A stretch of DNA of 21,013 nucleotides from GCA-2786165 sp964625775 (lineage in GTDB: Bacteria > Pseudomonadota > Gammaproteobacteria > Legionellales > Legionellaceae): NCBI GenBank assembly GCA_964625775.1, contig CAZVEH010000039.1, forward strand, positions 1-21,013, given 5' to 3'. Of this stretch, positions 6,839 through 15,084 are shown piece by piece. Below the pieces are notes generated by a model. The model worked only from the letters and a program-made list of their open reading frames with translations. It was not told the origin of the DNA and did not search any database. Made by a program: the position numbers and the translations under genes. The stretch's first letter is position 1; each line of letters starts with the position of its first letter.

Positions 6839-9007
6839 TTATGGTGTCAAATCAAAACGATCGTTATTCATTACCTTAACCCAGGCAGCAACAAAATCAT
6901 GAATGAATTTCTCTTGATTATCATTTTGAGCATACACCTCAGCATAGGCACGAAGAATCGAATTAGAGCCAAAAACGAGATCCACTCGAGTTGCCGTCCA
7001 TTTCACTTCACCTGTTTTACGGTCACAGATACTATAGAGATTCTTGCCTAATGGTTTCCAAATGTTAGCCATATCTGTTAGGTTGACAAAGAAGTCATTG
7101 GTTAGTGCACCTTCGCGGTGAGTGAAAACACCATGCTTAGTTCCGCCATGATTGGCCCCTAATACGCGCATGCCACCCACCAGGACGGTCATCTCATAGG
7201 CGGTCAGCCCCAGCAGTTGCGTACGATCGAGTAGAAGTTCTTCGGCCCTAACGGCATACTCCTGTTTAAGCCAGTTACGGTAGCCATCATGAACAGGTTC
7301 CAGGACGTCAAAAGAGGCCGCATCCGTCATAGCGTCCGTAGCATCACCGCGCCCAGGCGCGAAAGGAACACTAATATTAAATCCGGCTGCCTTGGCGGCC
7401 TGTTCAACACCAATATTGCCGGCAAAAACGATAACATCTGCGACACTTGTACCAGTATCAGCTGCAATCTCTTCAAGAACCCGCAAAACTTTTGTCAAAC
7501 GTGATGGCTCATTACCTTCCCAGTTTTTTTGCGGTATCAAGCGAATACGCGCACCATTCGCGCCTCCACGCATATCTGAGTTCCTAAATGTCCGCGCGCT
7601 GTCCCATGCGGTAGAAACCATTTCACTCACACTTAAGCCACTGGATATGATTTTTTCTCGGACAAGCGCAATATCAAACTTTTTGTCACCTGTAGGCACT
7701 GGATCCTGCCAAAGAAAATCTTCCCTAGGTACGTCTGGTCCGAGATAGCGAACCTTTGGCCCCATATCGCGATGCGTCAACTTAAACCAAGCTCGCGCAA
7801 ACACCTCTGAAAAATAATCAGGATTTTGATCAAAACGCTCCGCAATGTCGCGATAAACAGGGTCCATTTTGATCGCCATGTCTGCGTCTGTCATGATCGG
7901 ATTATGGCGTATGGATGGATCTTCCACATCAACCGGTTTATCTTCTTCTTGAATGTTAATTGGCTCCCATTGGTGAGCGCCTGCGGGACTTATTTTTTGC
8001 TCCCACTCGTGATGAAGCAGCATAGAAAAATAGCCGTTATCCCACTGAGTTGGATGTGTGGTCCATGCCCCTTCAATCCCGCTTGACAGCGTATTCCGAC
8101 CAATTCCTCTGCAGGTTTTGTTCATCCAACCGAAACCTTGTTCTTCAACATCAGCTGCTTCAGGGGAAGGCCCTAAGTATTTAGGATCGCCATTTCCATG
8201 ACATTTACCAACTGTATGACCTCCTGCTGTCAGAGCCACAGTCTCCTCATCATTCATCGCCATACGCATGAAAGTTAAACGAACATCCTGAGCTGTTCGC
8301 AAGGGATCCGGTTGTCCATTGACCCCCTCAGGATTCACATAGATCAACCCCATTTGCACAGCGGCTAGTGGGTTCTCCAGAGATTCACGATGGTCATCAT
8401 CATAACGTGCGGTCCCCAACCATTCTTTCTCTGAACCCCAATAAACGTCTTTTTCTGGATGCCAAATATCCTCTCGGCCAAAACCAAACCCAAATGTTTT
8501 AAGACCCATTGATTCATATGCAATGGTCCCAGAAAGAACAATCAGATCGGCCCAACTAATTTGGTTGCCATATTTTTTTTTGATTGGCCATAAAAGCCGC
8601 CGTGCTTTGTCCAGATTCGTATTATCAGGCCAAGAGTTCAATGGCGCATAACGTTGATTTCCTGAACCCGCTCCCCCACGACCATCAGCTACGCGATAAG
8701 AGCCGGCAGCATGCCAAGCCATGCGAATCATTAAACCGCCATAGTGTCCCCAATCTGCAGGCCACCATGCTTGACTATCTGTCATCAATGCATGTAGGTC
8801 TTTCTTTAGGGCGTCAACATCTAACTTTTTGACTTCTTCGCGGTAGTTAAAATGGCTTCCCATTGGATTCGTTTTGGTATCGTGCTGACTTAATATATCC
8901 AGGTTCAACGTATTCGGCCACCAATCCAAGTTGGATGTTCCTGTGGATGTCATACTGCCATGTGAAAAAGGACATTTGCCTAGTGTGGGTGTGTTTTTGC
9001 TATCCAT
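6839..9007 (-). CDS. katG: Catalase-peroxidase KatG
   Basis: A haem enzyme that breaks down hydrogen peroxide and also acts as a broad peroxidase. The 722 residues match the usual length, with the active N-terminal and the haem-less C-terminal half both present. The distal site reads MIRMAWHAAG, giving R95, W98 and H99. The proximal haem ligand is H264 in TAGGHTVGK. The Met-Tyr-Trp crosslink needed for catalase activity is available as W98, Y223 (LIYVNPEG) and M249 (RMAMND). All essential residues are present, so it should be active. There is no export signal, so it is cytosolic. The ATG at 9007 has AGAGG five bases upstream. It lies 82 bases downstream of the nucleosidase gene on the same strand and could share its transcript. 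I could not identify an OxyR site or a clear promoter in the gap. Confidence 0.97.
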   Translation of the reverse strand: MDSKNTPTLGKCPFSHGSMTSTGTSNLDWWPNTLNLDILSQHDTKTNPMGSHFNYREEVKKLDVDALKKDLHALMTDSQAWWPADWGHYGGLMIRMAWHAAGSYRVADGRGGAGSGNQRYAPLNSWPDNTNLDKARRLLWPIKKKYGNQISWADLIVLSGTIAYESMGLKTFGFGFGREDIWHPEKDVYWGSEKEWLGTARYDDDHRESLENPLAAVQMGLIYVNPEGVNGQPDPLRTAQDVRLTFMRMAMNDEETVALTAGGHTVGKCHGNGDPKYLGPSPEAADVEEQGFGWMNKTCRGIGRNTLSSGIEGAWTTHPTQWDNGYFSMLLHHEWEQKISPAGAHQWEPINIQEEDKPVDVEDPSIRHNPIMTDADMAIKMDPVYRDIAERFDQNPDYFSEVFARAWFKLTHRDMGPKVRYLGPDVPREDFLWQDPVPTGDKKFDIALVREKIISSGLSVSEMVSTAWDSARTFRNSDMRGGANGARIRLIPQKNWEGNEPSRLTKVLRVLEEIAADTGTSVADVIVFAGNIGVEQAAKAAGFNISVPFAPGRGDATDAMTDAASFDVLEPVHDGYRNWLKQEYAVRAEELLLDRTQLLGLTAYEMTVLVGGMRVLGANHGGTKHGVFTHREGALTNDFFVNLTDMANIWKPLGKNLYSICDRKTGEVKWTATRVDLVFGSNSILRAYAEVYAQNDNQEKFIHDFVAAWVKVMNNDRFDLTP

Positions 9008-9089
9008 AGCTACCTCTTTTAATTAGATGGTTCATGCAACACTTTATAACATATATGATGCCTTCGAGTCCTTAGATTGACATTTAAAA

Positions 9090-9836
9090 TTAATCAACTC
9101 TCTCTACTGCTTTTGTGAGCTGGAAACAGGGTAATTCAAGCAGGACGCTTACAGCATCAATGAAAAAAACATGTAATTTTGTAGCACAAAACCTCAAAGC
9201 GTCCAGGGGAGTTCCCAAATCATTACCTGTTTCATCGATTAAGTTTGAAATGGCGCGAACGGTTAGTACAGGAATAGCATAATACTGTGCTGCTTTGAAT
9301 ACACCCGCTGATTCCATTTCGATCGCACGGCAATTCAGTGCTTTAAGATCCGCAAACATATGTTTTGGGGTTGGAAAAATATTACTGGTAGCGATAGTCC
9401 CTATTTCGTCAGCATAGGGGCTGCATGCTCTAAGGATCTCGGCTCCAACCACGTATTCATAGTCAACGGGTTCCATAGTATGAGGATCGCATAATGCCGC
9501 ATGATAAGGCGTATCACCCAAAATAGCTGGTAATTGTAATAAATCAGCATCAATAACTTTATCAGCCAACACCAAATCACCTATACGTTGCCCTTGCATT
9601 CCGCCTGCTACGCCACAAAAAAGGATCACATCAGGTTTGAACTGTTCACATAATATCGTCGTTGTAATAGCCGCAGCGGTTGTACCCACACCGGATAAAC
9701 TCAACAGCAGCGTATAATCCGCGCTTTGCTTTATCCAACATCGACACCTGGATATCATAGTTTCTTGGATGCTGTCACATTGCGTCCTGATGACCTTTAG
9801 CTCATCTTCAAAAGCACTTAATACCAAAATACGCAT
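9090..9836 (-). CDS. mtnN: MTA/SAH nucleosidase-type protein (PNP/UDP phosphorylase superfamily)
   Basis: The family hydrolyses 5'-methylthioadenosine and S-adenosylhomocysteine to free adenine. I start at the ATG at 9836 (248 residues) rather than an in-frame ATG 18 codons upstream: this one has GAGG at a good distance, and MRILVLSAFEDE fits the normal N-terminus, placing E12 where the Escherichia coli enzyme has its water-activating Glu12. Other family marks are CGVAGG (74-79) and AIEMESAG (171-178), the ribose-binding loop. One odd point: the catalytic aspartate expected after RAIS is Asn198 (RAISNLID), with an Asp three residues later. Asn at this place occurs, as I recall, in related futalosine hydrolases, so the substrate may differ from MTA/SAH or the enzyme may be weakened. 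First gene of a possible transcript with katG. Confidence 0.8.
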   Translation of the reverse strand: MRILVLSAFEDELKVIRTQCDSIQETMISRCRCWIKQSADYTLLLSLSGVGTTAAAITTTILCEQFKPDVILFCGVAGGMQGQRIGDLVLADKVIDADLLQLPAILGDTPYHAALCDPHTMEPVDYEYVVGAEILRACSPYADEIGTIATSNIFPTPKHMFADLKALNCRAIEMESAGVFKAAQYYAIPVLTVRAISNLIDETGNDLGTPLDALRFCATKLHVFFIDAVSVLLELPCFQLTKAVERVD

Positions 9837-9961
9837 GTACGGCCTCTTTATATCCTGAGAAATACTCACGTATTTTAAAGTAATTTGCATTGTAGTGAAA
9901 CCAAAAATGGGCGTTTCAAGCTATTTCAAACTGCTTTGTGTGATGAACAACATCATATCAT

Positions 9962-9990
9962 TTGTGCTTTTAGTATGATAAAGCTAAAAT
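9962..9990 (+). promoter_or_regulatory. Sigma-70-like promoter for tRNA-Arg
   Basis: TTGTGC (9962-9967) and TAAAAT (9985-9990) are separated by exactly 17 bases, with one mismatch in the -10 box. Initiation about seven bases later would leave a leader of only a few bases before the tRNA 5' end at 10002. No terminator is seen before the following protein gene, so this promoter may also drive it. Confidence 0.6.
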
Positions 9991-10001
9991 GACCAGTGCG
10001 T

Positions 10002-10078
10002 GTCCCAGTGGCGCAGCTGGATAGCGCGGCCCCCTCCTAAGGGGCAGGTCGCAAGTTCAAATCTTGCCTGGGACACCA
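10002..10078 (+). tRNA. tRNA-Arg (anticodon CCT), CCA encoded
   Basis: A complete cloverleaf is visible. The acceptor stem is GTCCCAG (10002-10008) with CTGGGAC (10068-10074). The D arm spans 10011-10027. The anticodon stem GCCCC/GGGGC encloses the loop CTCCTAA with anticodon CCT at 10036-10038. The T arm GCAAG-TTCAAAT-CTTGC lies at 10051-10067. Discriminator A and a genomically encoded CCA end at 10078. It reads AGG codons. Confidence 0.97.
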
Positions 10079-10097
10079 GTTTAATAAAGGTCTTTTT

Positions 10098-12125
10098 ATG
10101 AATAAGGCACAAGCAGAATTTAGATCGCGATATCACACTGACAGCAGAGCGTTCGCAACCTGGTATGATAATGAGGACGTACAGCGCCTTATTTGGCAGA
10201 TTTATCAGAACATTCCGTCGGATAAGAAGCATCATTTTCTAAGACCCTATGTTTTTTATGATAACATGGAAAAAAATAAAGCTACTACACTGGATAAACT
10301 GCTAGATGTTTGTCATCAGCTGCTACGTGAACACAATTTAAAATACCTGCCTTTCATCTTAAAACCCAAAATACATCCACATTTTTATGCAGGATTTATC
10401 CATATTAATCCTGATTATATTTATATCTTTGATCCTTTGGGCTCGACCTTAAACAACGTTAAATTTCGGGATTGTTTTCAAGTGTCTAGATCAAATCAGA
10501 TTGGTGATTTACGTGTCATTGTCTCATCAGAACACATTCAAAATACAGTCTATGAAGAAGAATTGGTTTCATGTGGTCCATTATGTGTTGAATTTATAGA
10601 CTATATTATGACTCATCCTGAGGTTGTGCCAGACTCAAACTTCCCCAACTCTATCATGCCACCACAATTTGCAGAATTGATGCAAAGTAGTTTGGAACTT
10701 TATCAGACTTCTATTGTAACGATCAGAGAAAAACACGATCGATATCTGAGCCAACTATCTGACGAACAATTAACATCGAGTGAGTTCGAAGGGTTTTATC
10801 AAGACATAACCAGCGCACTACTCTATTTGGAAACAGAGGAAGAAAAAAACGCTGTCTCAGAATTTCAACCATCAGCACTCACAGTCAACTATCATGCCGA
10901 AGATGTAAAACACATTATTCAGCAGATTTATCAAAATGTTTCACCGAAAATGCAGCAATGTTTTAGCCAACCACATATCTTTGATACCAACACCCTAGAT
11001 TTAGACTCAGAGTTATCAGCACGTTATCGAATATTACGGGAAAAAAATTTAAACTATTTCCCATTTCTTTTTAAGCCTAAGTCATCTGAACATTTTTATG
11101 CGGGCTTGGTGTTACGCAACCCTAATTCTGTTTATCTATTTATTCCAAATGGTGTTATTCCAGTGAATGAAAAATTGGAGGTCCATCTTGGTTTGTCTTC
11201 AAAATTTTTCATTGGCAATCTACCACTGGTAGTGTCACCTCAGGCTCAGCCTCGACTACCTAACAATAGAAACGTGTGTACTTTATTGAGCATAGAATTT
11301 CTTGACTACATTATGAATCATGAAAAAACGTTTGAAAAACCACATAAATTTTTGGAATTACTGAAAATTCATGGTTATGATTTCCAAACTCATATCAACA
11401 GCCTATGCAAAAAACAAGAAAAACATCTTGTACGCCTCAGGCTATTGACACAAAGTCCCATCAATAATACGCAACAAACTTACTTGCATTATTTATCTGA
11501 ATTGACCCAAGTAGTTCGCGAAGTAGAACAAACATGCAATCATCACCACCCTTCTCAAGTTCTAAAGTTAGCTGTATCTGAAGCACGCAATGTACTTAGC
11601 GAACTGCGCTCACGGTTACCCGTCAACCCAGAGCAAAATAACTTACTTCCCACGACTGCAAGACTCGATGATGCCCTACTTTTGCGTTTAACAGATCTCT
11701 GCTCGCATGTGACACATGGTTTGATTTTTATTAGTCAAAATCAAGTTCCGCGTCACGCCCATATTTTTAGTTATAAAGGGGGTTCATCTGGCAAATTATG
11801 CAACTTACACTATGATTTGGCAGTTCACCAAGAAAATATGGCGCATATAACTGAATCAGCATTGCTTTTGCCGGGCGCCGGTTGGCATCGACTGAAAAAA
11901 GCATTATTTATCCTAGCAGGTGCTATGGTGCTAATATGTGGCATGCTCGTTGCGGCATCGTCATCTCCGATCAGTGCCGGCTTATTGTTGACACTTGCTG
12001 GTACTGCTACACTAAGTACCGGCATTGGATTTTTTGTTGGCCAAGATACTGGCTTAGCAAGCGCAGCCAAAAAGGTAAAAATGCAAACATCACATAATGA
12101 TTCGATACATATTTTTGCAAATTAA
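10098..12125 (+). CDS. Tandem CE-clan (Ulp1/YopJ-like) cysteine-protease-like protein with C-terminal membrane hairpin
   Basis: A 675-residue protein containing two related units of roughly 150 residues, about 26-175 and 268-410. Shared landmarks are a DV...QIYQN helix, a LREHNLKYLPF / LREKNLNYFPF stretch, HFYAG, and a C-terminal (V/I)EF(I/L)DYIM helix. The first unit keeps a candidate triad in CE-clan order: H95 (HFYAG), D112 (IFDPLG) and C159 (SCGPLC), with Q148 a possible oxyanion residue, though its spacing from the Cys is longer than usual. The second unit keeps H332 and C394 but reads LFIPNG where D112 would be and CTLL instead of CGPL, so it is probably inactive. Residues 600-648 form two membrane segments. 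The family includes deSUMOylases, deubiquitinases and acetyltransferase effectors; membership is an inference from motif order. It begins 19 bases after tRNA-Arg, with AAAGG upstream of the ATG and no separate promoter seen. A host-directed role is possible. Confidence 0.7.
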   Translation: MNKAQAEFRSRYHTDSRAFATWYDNEDVQRLIWQIYQNIPSDKKHHFLRPYVFYDNMEKNKATTLDKLLDVCHQLLREHNLKYLPFILKPKIHPHFYAGFIHINPDYIYIFDPLGSTLNNVKFRDCFQVSRSNQIGDLRVIVSSEHIQNTVYEEELVSCGPLCVEFIDYIMTHPEVVPDSNFPNSIMPPQFAELMQSSLELYQTSIVTIREKHDRYLSQLSDEQLTSSEFEGFYQDITSALLYLETEEEKNAVSEFQPSALTVNYHAEDVKHIIQQIYQNVSPKMQQCFSQPHIFDTNTLDLDSELSARYRILREKNLNYFPFLFKPKSSEHFYAGLVLRNPNSVYLFIPNGVIPVNEKLEVHLGLSSKFFIGNLPLVVSPQAQPRLPNNRNVCTLLSIEFLDYIMNHEKTFEKPHKFLELLKIHGYDFQTHINSLCKKQEKHLVRLRLLTQSPINNTQQTYLHYLSELTQVVREVEQTCNHHHPSQVLKLAVSEARNVLSELRSRLPVNPEQNNLLPTTARLDDALLLRLTDLCSHVTHGLIFISQNQVPRHAHIFSYKGGSSGKLCNLHYDLAVHQENMAHITESALLLPGAGWHRLKKALFILAGAMVLICGMLVAASSSPISAGLLLTLAGTATLSTGIGFFVGQDTGLASAAKKVKMQTSHNDSIHIFAN

Positions 12126-12313
12126 GCAGAATCCCGAGTTTAGAAAAACAACGATTAATTAATGTATTTATAAATCCATTGTTTGAATTTGAGATGCCAC
12201 TTCCTTAATATTGATGTTTGGAACACAATATGAGGCCTTGCCTTTAAAGAAAGAAAAGAAGCCGTGAACCCTACGAGCTTTCCGTCGCATCATAAGTTAG
12301 ATCTCATTAAAAT

Positions 12314-12342
12314 TTGAATATCCTTAAACATTGGTGAATACT
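12314..12342 (+). promoter_or_regulatory. Possible sigma-70 promoter for ybaL
   Basis: TTGAAT (12314-12319) and AATACT (12337-12342) are 17 bases apart and each matches four of six consensus positions. They lie 36 bases upstream of the ATG, after a 249-base gap without any gene. It is the best candidate in this gap but weak. Confidence 0.35.
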
Positions 12343-12377
12343 GAATAGGATCATTTACCGAGAAGGATTGTTGATTG

Positions 12378-14066
12378 ATGGATCATACCCTACCACTTCT
12401 GACCACCATAGCTATTGCACTCAGTCTTGCGCTGATGATGGGATTTATTGCTGTACGCTTCGGTCTTCCCGCCTTGGTGGGGTATTTGATGGCCGGAGTC
12501 CTTATTGGACCGTACACCCCTGGTTTTGTTGCTAATGCCGAAATGGCGCAAGAATTGGCTGAAATCGGTGTGATTCTCCTTATGTTTGGTGTTGGTTTGC
12601 ATTTTTCTTTGGCAAATTTGCTGGAAGTGAGAAAAATTTCTTTACCCGGCGCTGTGGCACAAATTATGGTTGCAACAGGGCTAGGAACAGCCGTTGCCAT
12701 GATATGGGGTTGGGCATTCGGCGGCGCTTTGGTATTTGGCCTTGCACTGTCGGTCGCGAGCACCGTAGTGTTACTCAGATCGCTGGAAGAAAGGAAGCTG
12801 CTCAAATCTCTCAATGGGCGTATCGCAGTTGGATGGCTGATCGTTGAAGATCTTTTTATGATCATTGTTCTTGTATTGTTGCCGCCTTTGTCAGGATGGC
12901 TCGGGGGACACGCCTCGCATCAAGGGGACAGTTTATTGTGGATTTTGCTGATTACTTTGCTAAAAATATCAAGCTTCATTGCACTGATGCTGTTTGTTGG
13001 ACGACGTTTTTTCCCTAAATTACTAAGACATATCGAACAAACGGGTTCACGTGAGCTCTTTACCCTATGTGTTATCGCTGTTGCGGTAGGGATTGCTTAC
13101 GCAGCCGCAAGACTTTTTGGGGTTTCATTTGCGCTAGGCGCTTTTTTTGCAGGCATGATCATGCGTGAGTCTAAGTTTAGTCACCGTGCTGCAGAAGAAT
13201 CCTTACCTTTGAGAGAAGCATTTGCTGTGCTTTTTTTTGTTGCCGTAGGCATGTTGTTTGATCCTCTTGTGGTCTTTGAACATCCACTGCAAGTTTTTAT
13301 TGTGACCAGTATCATCATCATTGGTAAATCCATTGCTGCTTTTGTCTTGGTTTTAACTTTTGGCTATCCTTTTGGCTCAGCATGCATTGTTTCGGCAAGT
13401 TTGGCACAAATTGGTGAGTTTTCGTTTATTCTGGCTGAGCTTGGAGTGCGGCTTGGATTATTACCCATTGCGGGACGAAGCTTTATTCTTGCCAGCGCGA
13501 TCATTTCGATCGCCATGAATCCTTTGATTTTTAAACTCCTGGAATTGCTTCATAACTGGGTGACATCAAAACCGAATCTAACCCAACTACTTGAAAGACC
13601 AGCAGATCCCTTGGCCAAATTACCCGTACCACTCCCCAAAGACTACCTCAGCGGACAAGTCATCTTGGTTGGATATGGACGTGTAGGCAGAAAAATTGCA
13701 AAACTACTGCTGGCTAATCATATTCCATTTGTGGTGATAGATGAAATTCGTGAACTTGTTGAACGCATGAGATATCGTGGTATCCATGCTATGTGCGGCG
13801 ACGCCAGCAAACCAGATGTGTTAAGCCAATCTCATATCACTAATGCCAGTATATTGGTGATAGCTGTCTCTGACCGATTCAACATCAGACCTATCGTGAA
13901 GTGTGCCCGTATCCTCAATAAAACCGTGGAAATTGCTATCCGCGCTCATGATGAATATGAAGCATTATTGTTAGAAAAAAATGGTCCAGGAAAAGCTTTT
14001 TTTGCTGAAGAAGAAATCGCTAAAAACATGGGTTTATATGTACTAAGTCGCTTTCATAAAAGTTGA
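12378..14066 (+). CDS. ybaL: CPA2 cation/proton antiporter with TrkA-N domain, YbaL/RosB type
   Basis: The 562 residues follow E. coli YbaL from end to end as I remember it, including PLVGYL/PALVGYLMAG near the N-terminus, GVILLMFGVGLHFSL (64-78), STVVLLRSLEER (128-139), GWLIVEDL (152-159), SFALGAFFAGM (250-260) and LREAFAVLFFVAVGMLFDP (278-296). About 12-13 membrane helices occupy residues 1-395. A cytosolic TrkA-N (RCK) domain follows, with the nucleotide-binding GYGRVG at 432-437 and D455 ending the second strand. Such proteins exchange K+ or Na+ for H+ under control of a bound dinucleotide and are linked to envelope stress and acid or antimicrobial-peptide tolerance. The ATG at 12378 is preferred to the adjacent in-frame TTG at 12375; GAAGGA lies at 12362-12367. 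The uspA-like gene follows after 46 bases, probably in one operon. Confidence 0.92.
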   Translation: MDHTLPLLTTIAIALSLALMMGFIAVRFGLPALVGYLMAGVLIGPYTPGFVANAEMAQELAEIGVILLMFGVGLHFSLANLLEVRKISLPGAVAQIMVATGLGTAVAMIWGWAFGGALVFGLALSVASTVVLLRSLEERKLLKSLNGRIAVGWLIVEDLFMIIVLVLLPPLSGWLGGHASHQGDSLLWILLITLLKISSFIALMLFVGRRFFPKLLRHIEQTGSRELFTLCVIAVAVGIAYAAARLFGVSFALGAFFAGMIMRESKFSHRAAEESLPLREAFAVLFFVAVGMLFDPLVVFEHPLQVFIVTSIIIIGKSIAAFVLVLTFGYPFGSACIVSASLAQIGEFSFILAELGVRLGLLPIAGRSFILASAIISIAMNPLIFKLLELLHNWVTSKPNLTQLLERPADPLAKLPVPLPKDYLSGQVILVGYGRVGRKIAKLLLANHIPFVVIDEIRELVERMRYRGIHAMCGDASKPDVLSQSHITNASILVIAVSDRFNIRPIVKCARILNKTVEIAIRAHDEYEALLLEKNGPGKAFFAEEEIAKNMGLYVLSRFHKS

Positions 14067-14112
14067 AGAATTATCATAAGTAAAATGTTTATTTTAACCA
14101 GGAGAAAGTATA

Positions 14113-14991
14113 GTGTTTAAAAAAATACTAATAGCCACTGACTTTTCTAAGCATGCTCGCCATGCCTTGATAAGAGCCATCGAAGTTGCAGAATATTTTC
14201 AAGCAGAGCTCACTTGTGTTCACGTGATTCACCAAAATTACTTGCAACATTTTACGACCCTCTCTAGCTATGACGAAGCAAAACACCTAGAGGATCAGAT
14301 CAAAAAAATTGAGACCTCTTTTAACAAAGAAATAAAAAAACTATCTATTCACTACCCTATCAATTTGATAACGCTTACAGGTAGAGTACCCGATCAAATC
14401 AACCAATATATAGATACAAACGGCATAGATCTTGTGTTGATGGGCTCACATGGCACCTATTACTTGAATGACTATATTTTGGGAACAACTTCGGAATCTG
14501 TGATTAAACACGCTAGCATCCCGGTTCAACTGATCAAGAAAACGCCTAACTTTTCTTATCAGCGCATACTGGTTACGACCGATTTTTCTGAATCCAGTAG
14601 AAAAGCTGCCGAAACAGTTTATCAATTATATCCTAATGCACAGTTCTTACTTCTTCACGTGTCAGATGTTTGGTATGAAAAACAACAGGTAACCACAGAG
14701 GGAAATCAACAATTGCATGACGACATGCATCACATATTACAGAATAAGTTGAATCAATTTCTTGAGAAATCCACACTTGATCCTGAGCGATTTTTACCGC
14801 AATTTATAGGGGGTTACCCATCTAACGATATAGTAGAGTGCGCAACGAAGTGGGACGCTCAATTGGTTGTCGCCGGAGCCCGTGGACACTCCGCATTGCA
14901 TTACATCTTGTTAGGTAGTGTGGCTAATCGATTATTGCGTATGAGCCACACGGATATGTTGATTGTGCCCTCGCAAATTAACTGCTCATAA
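14113..14991 (+). CDS. Tandem-domain universal stress protein (UspA family)
   Basis: A cytosolic 292-residue protein made of two UspA domains, about 1-142 and 149-287. Each begins with the family's strand (KKILIATDFS at 3-12; QRILVTTDFS at 150-159). Each ends with an intact ATP-binding motif of the form G-2x-G-9x-G-S/T: GSHG followed by GT at 124-125, and GARG (255-258) followed by GS at 268-269. Both halves should therefore bind ATP, as in the UspE and ATP-binding Usp groups. The start is GTG at 14113, with AGGAGA seven bases upstream. Its position just behind an antiporter gene matches the frequent pairing of Usp proteins with ion transporters and suggests a regulatory partnership, though that is inference. 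Confidence 0.92.
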   Translation: MFKKILIATDFSKHARHALIRAIEVAEYFQAELTCVHVIHQNYLQHFTTLSSYDEAKHLEDQIKKIETSFNKEIKKLSIHYPINLITLTGRVPDQINQYIDTNGIDLVLMGSHGTYYLNDYILGTTSESVIKHASIPVQLIKKTPNFSYQRILVTTDFSESSRKAAETVYQLYPNAQFLLLHVSDVWYEKQQVTTEGNQQLHDDMHHILQNKLNQFLEKSTLDPERFLPQFIGGYPSNDIVECATKWDAQLVVAGARGHSALHYILLGSVANRLLRMSHTDMLIVPSQINCS

Positions 14992-15004
14992 TTAACCCAT
15001 AAAA

Positions 15005-15049
15005 CGCGTTCGTAAAACAACTTTATATTGAATAAATGTTATGAACGCG
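15005..15049. repeat. 11-bp inverted repeat at the 5' side of the O-antigen ligase-like gene
   Basis: CGCGTTCGTAA (15005-15015) pairs with TTATGAACGCG (15039-15049) with one G-T pair, across a 23-base loop. It starts 14 bases after the uspA-like stop. It covers an in-frame TTG (15028), which argues against that codon as the start of the next gene. It may be a leader hairpin or an operator; no T-run follows. Confidence 0.45.
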
Positions 15050-15084
15050 ATATTCTCGCGGTAAATAGACTACAGATACTCAAG

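Noticed and set aside
6809..7051. + strand ORF over the end of katG
   Set aside because: It is antisense to well-conserved katG coding sequence; the other antisense ORFs inside katG are rejected for the same reason.
9008..9089. OxyR-type operator upstream of katG
   Set aside because: No spaced ATAG-like motif pattern or convincing -35/-10 pair could be placed in the 82-base gap.
12383..12865. 160-codon minus-strand ORF opposite ybaL
   Set aside because: It is an antisense shadow of strongly conserved membrane-protein codons and its product is compositionally unnatural (Pro, Ser and Ile rich).
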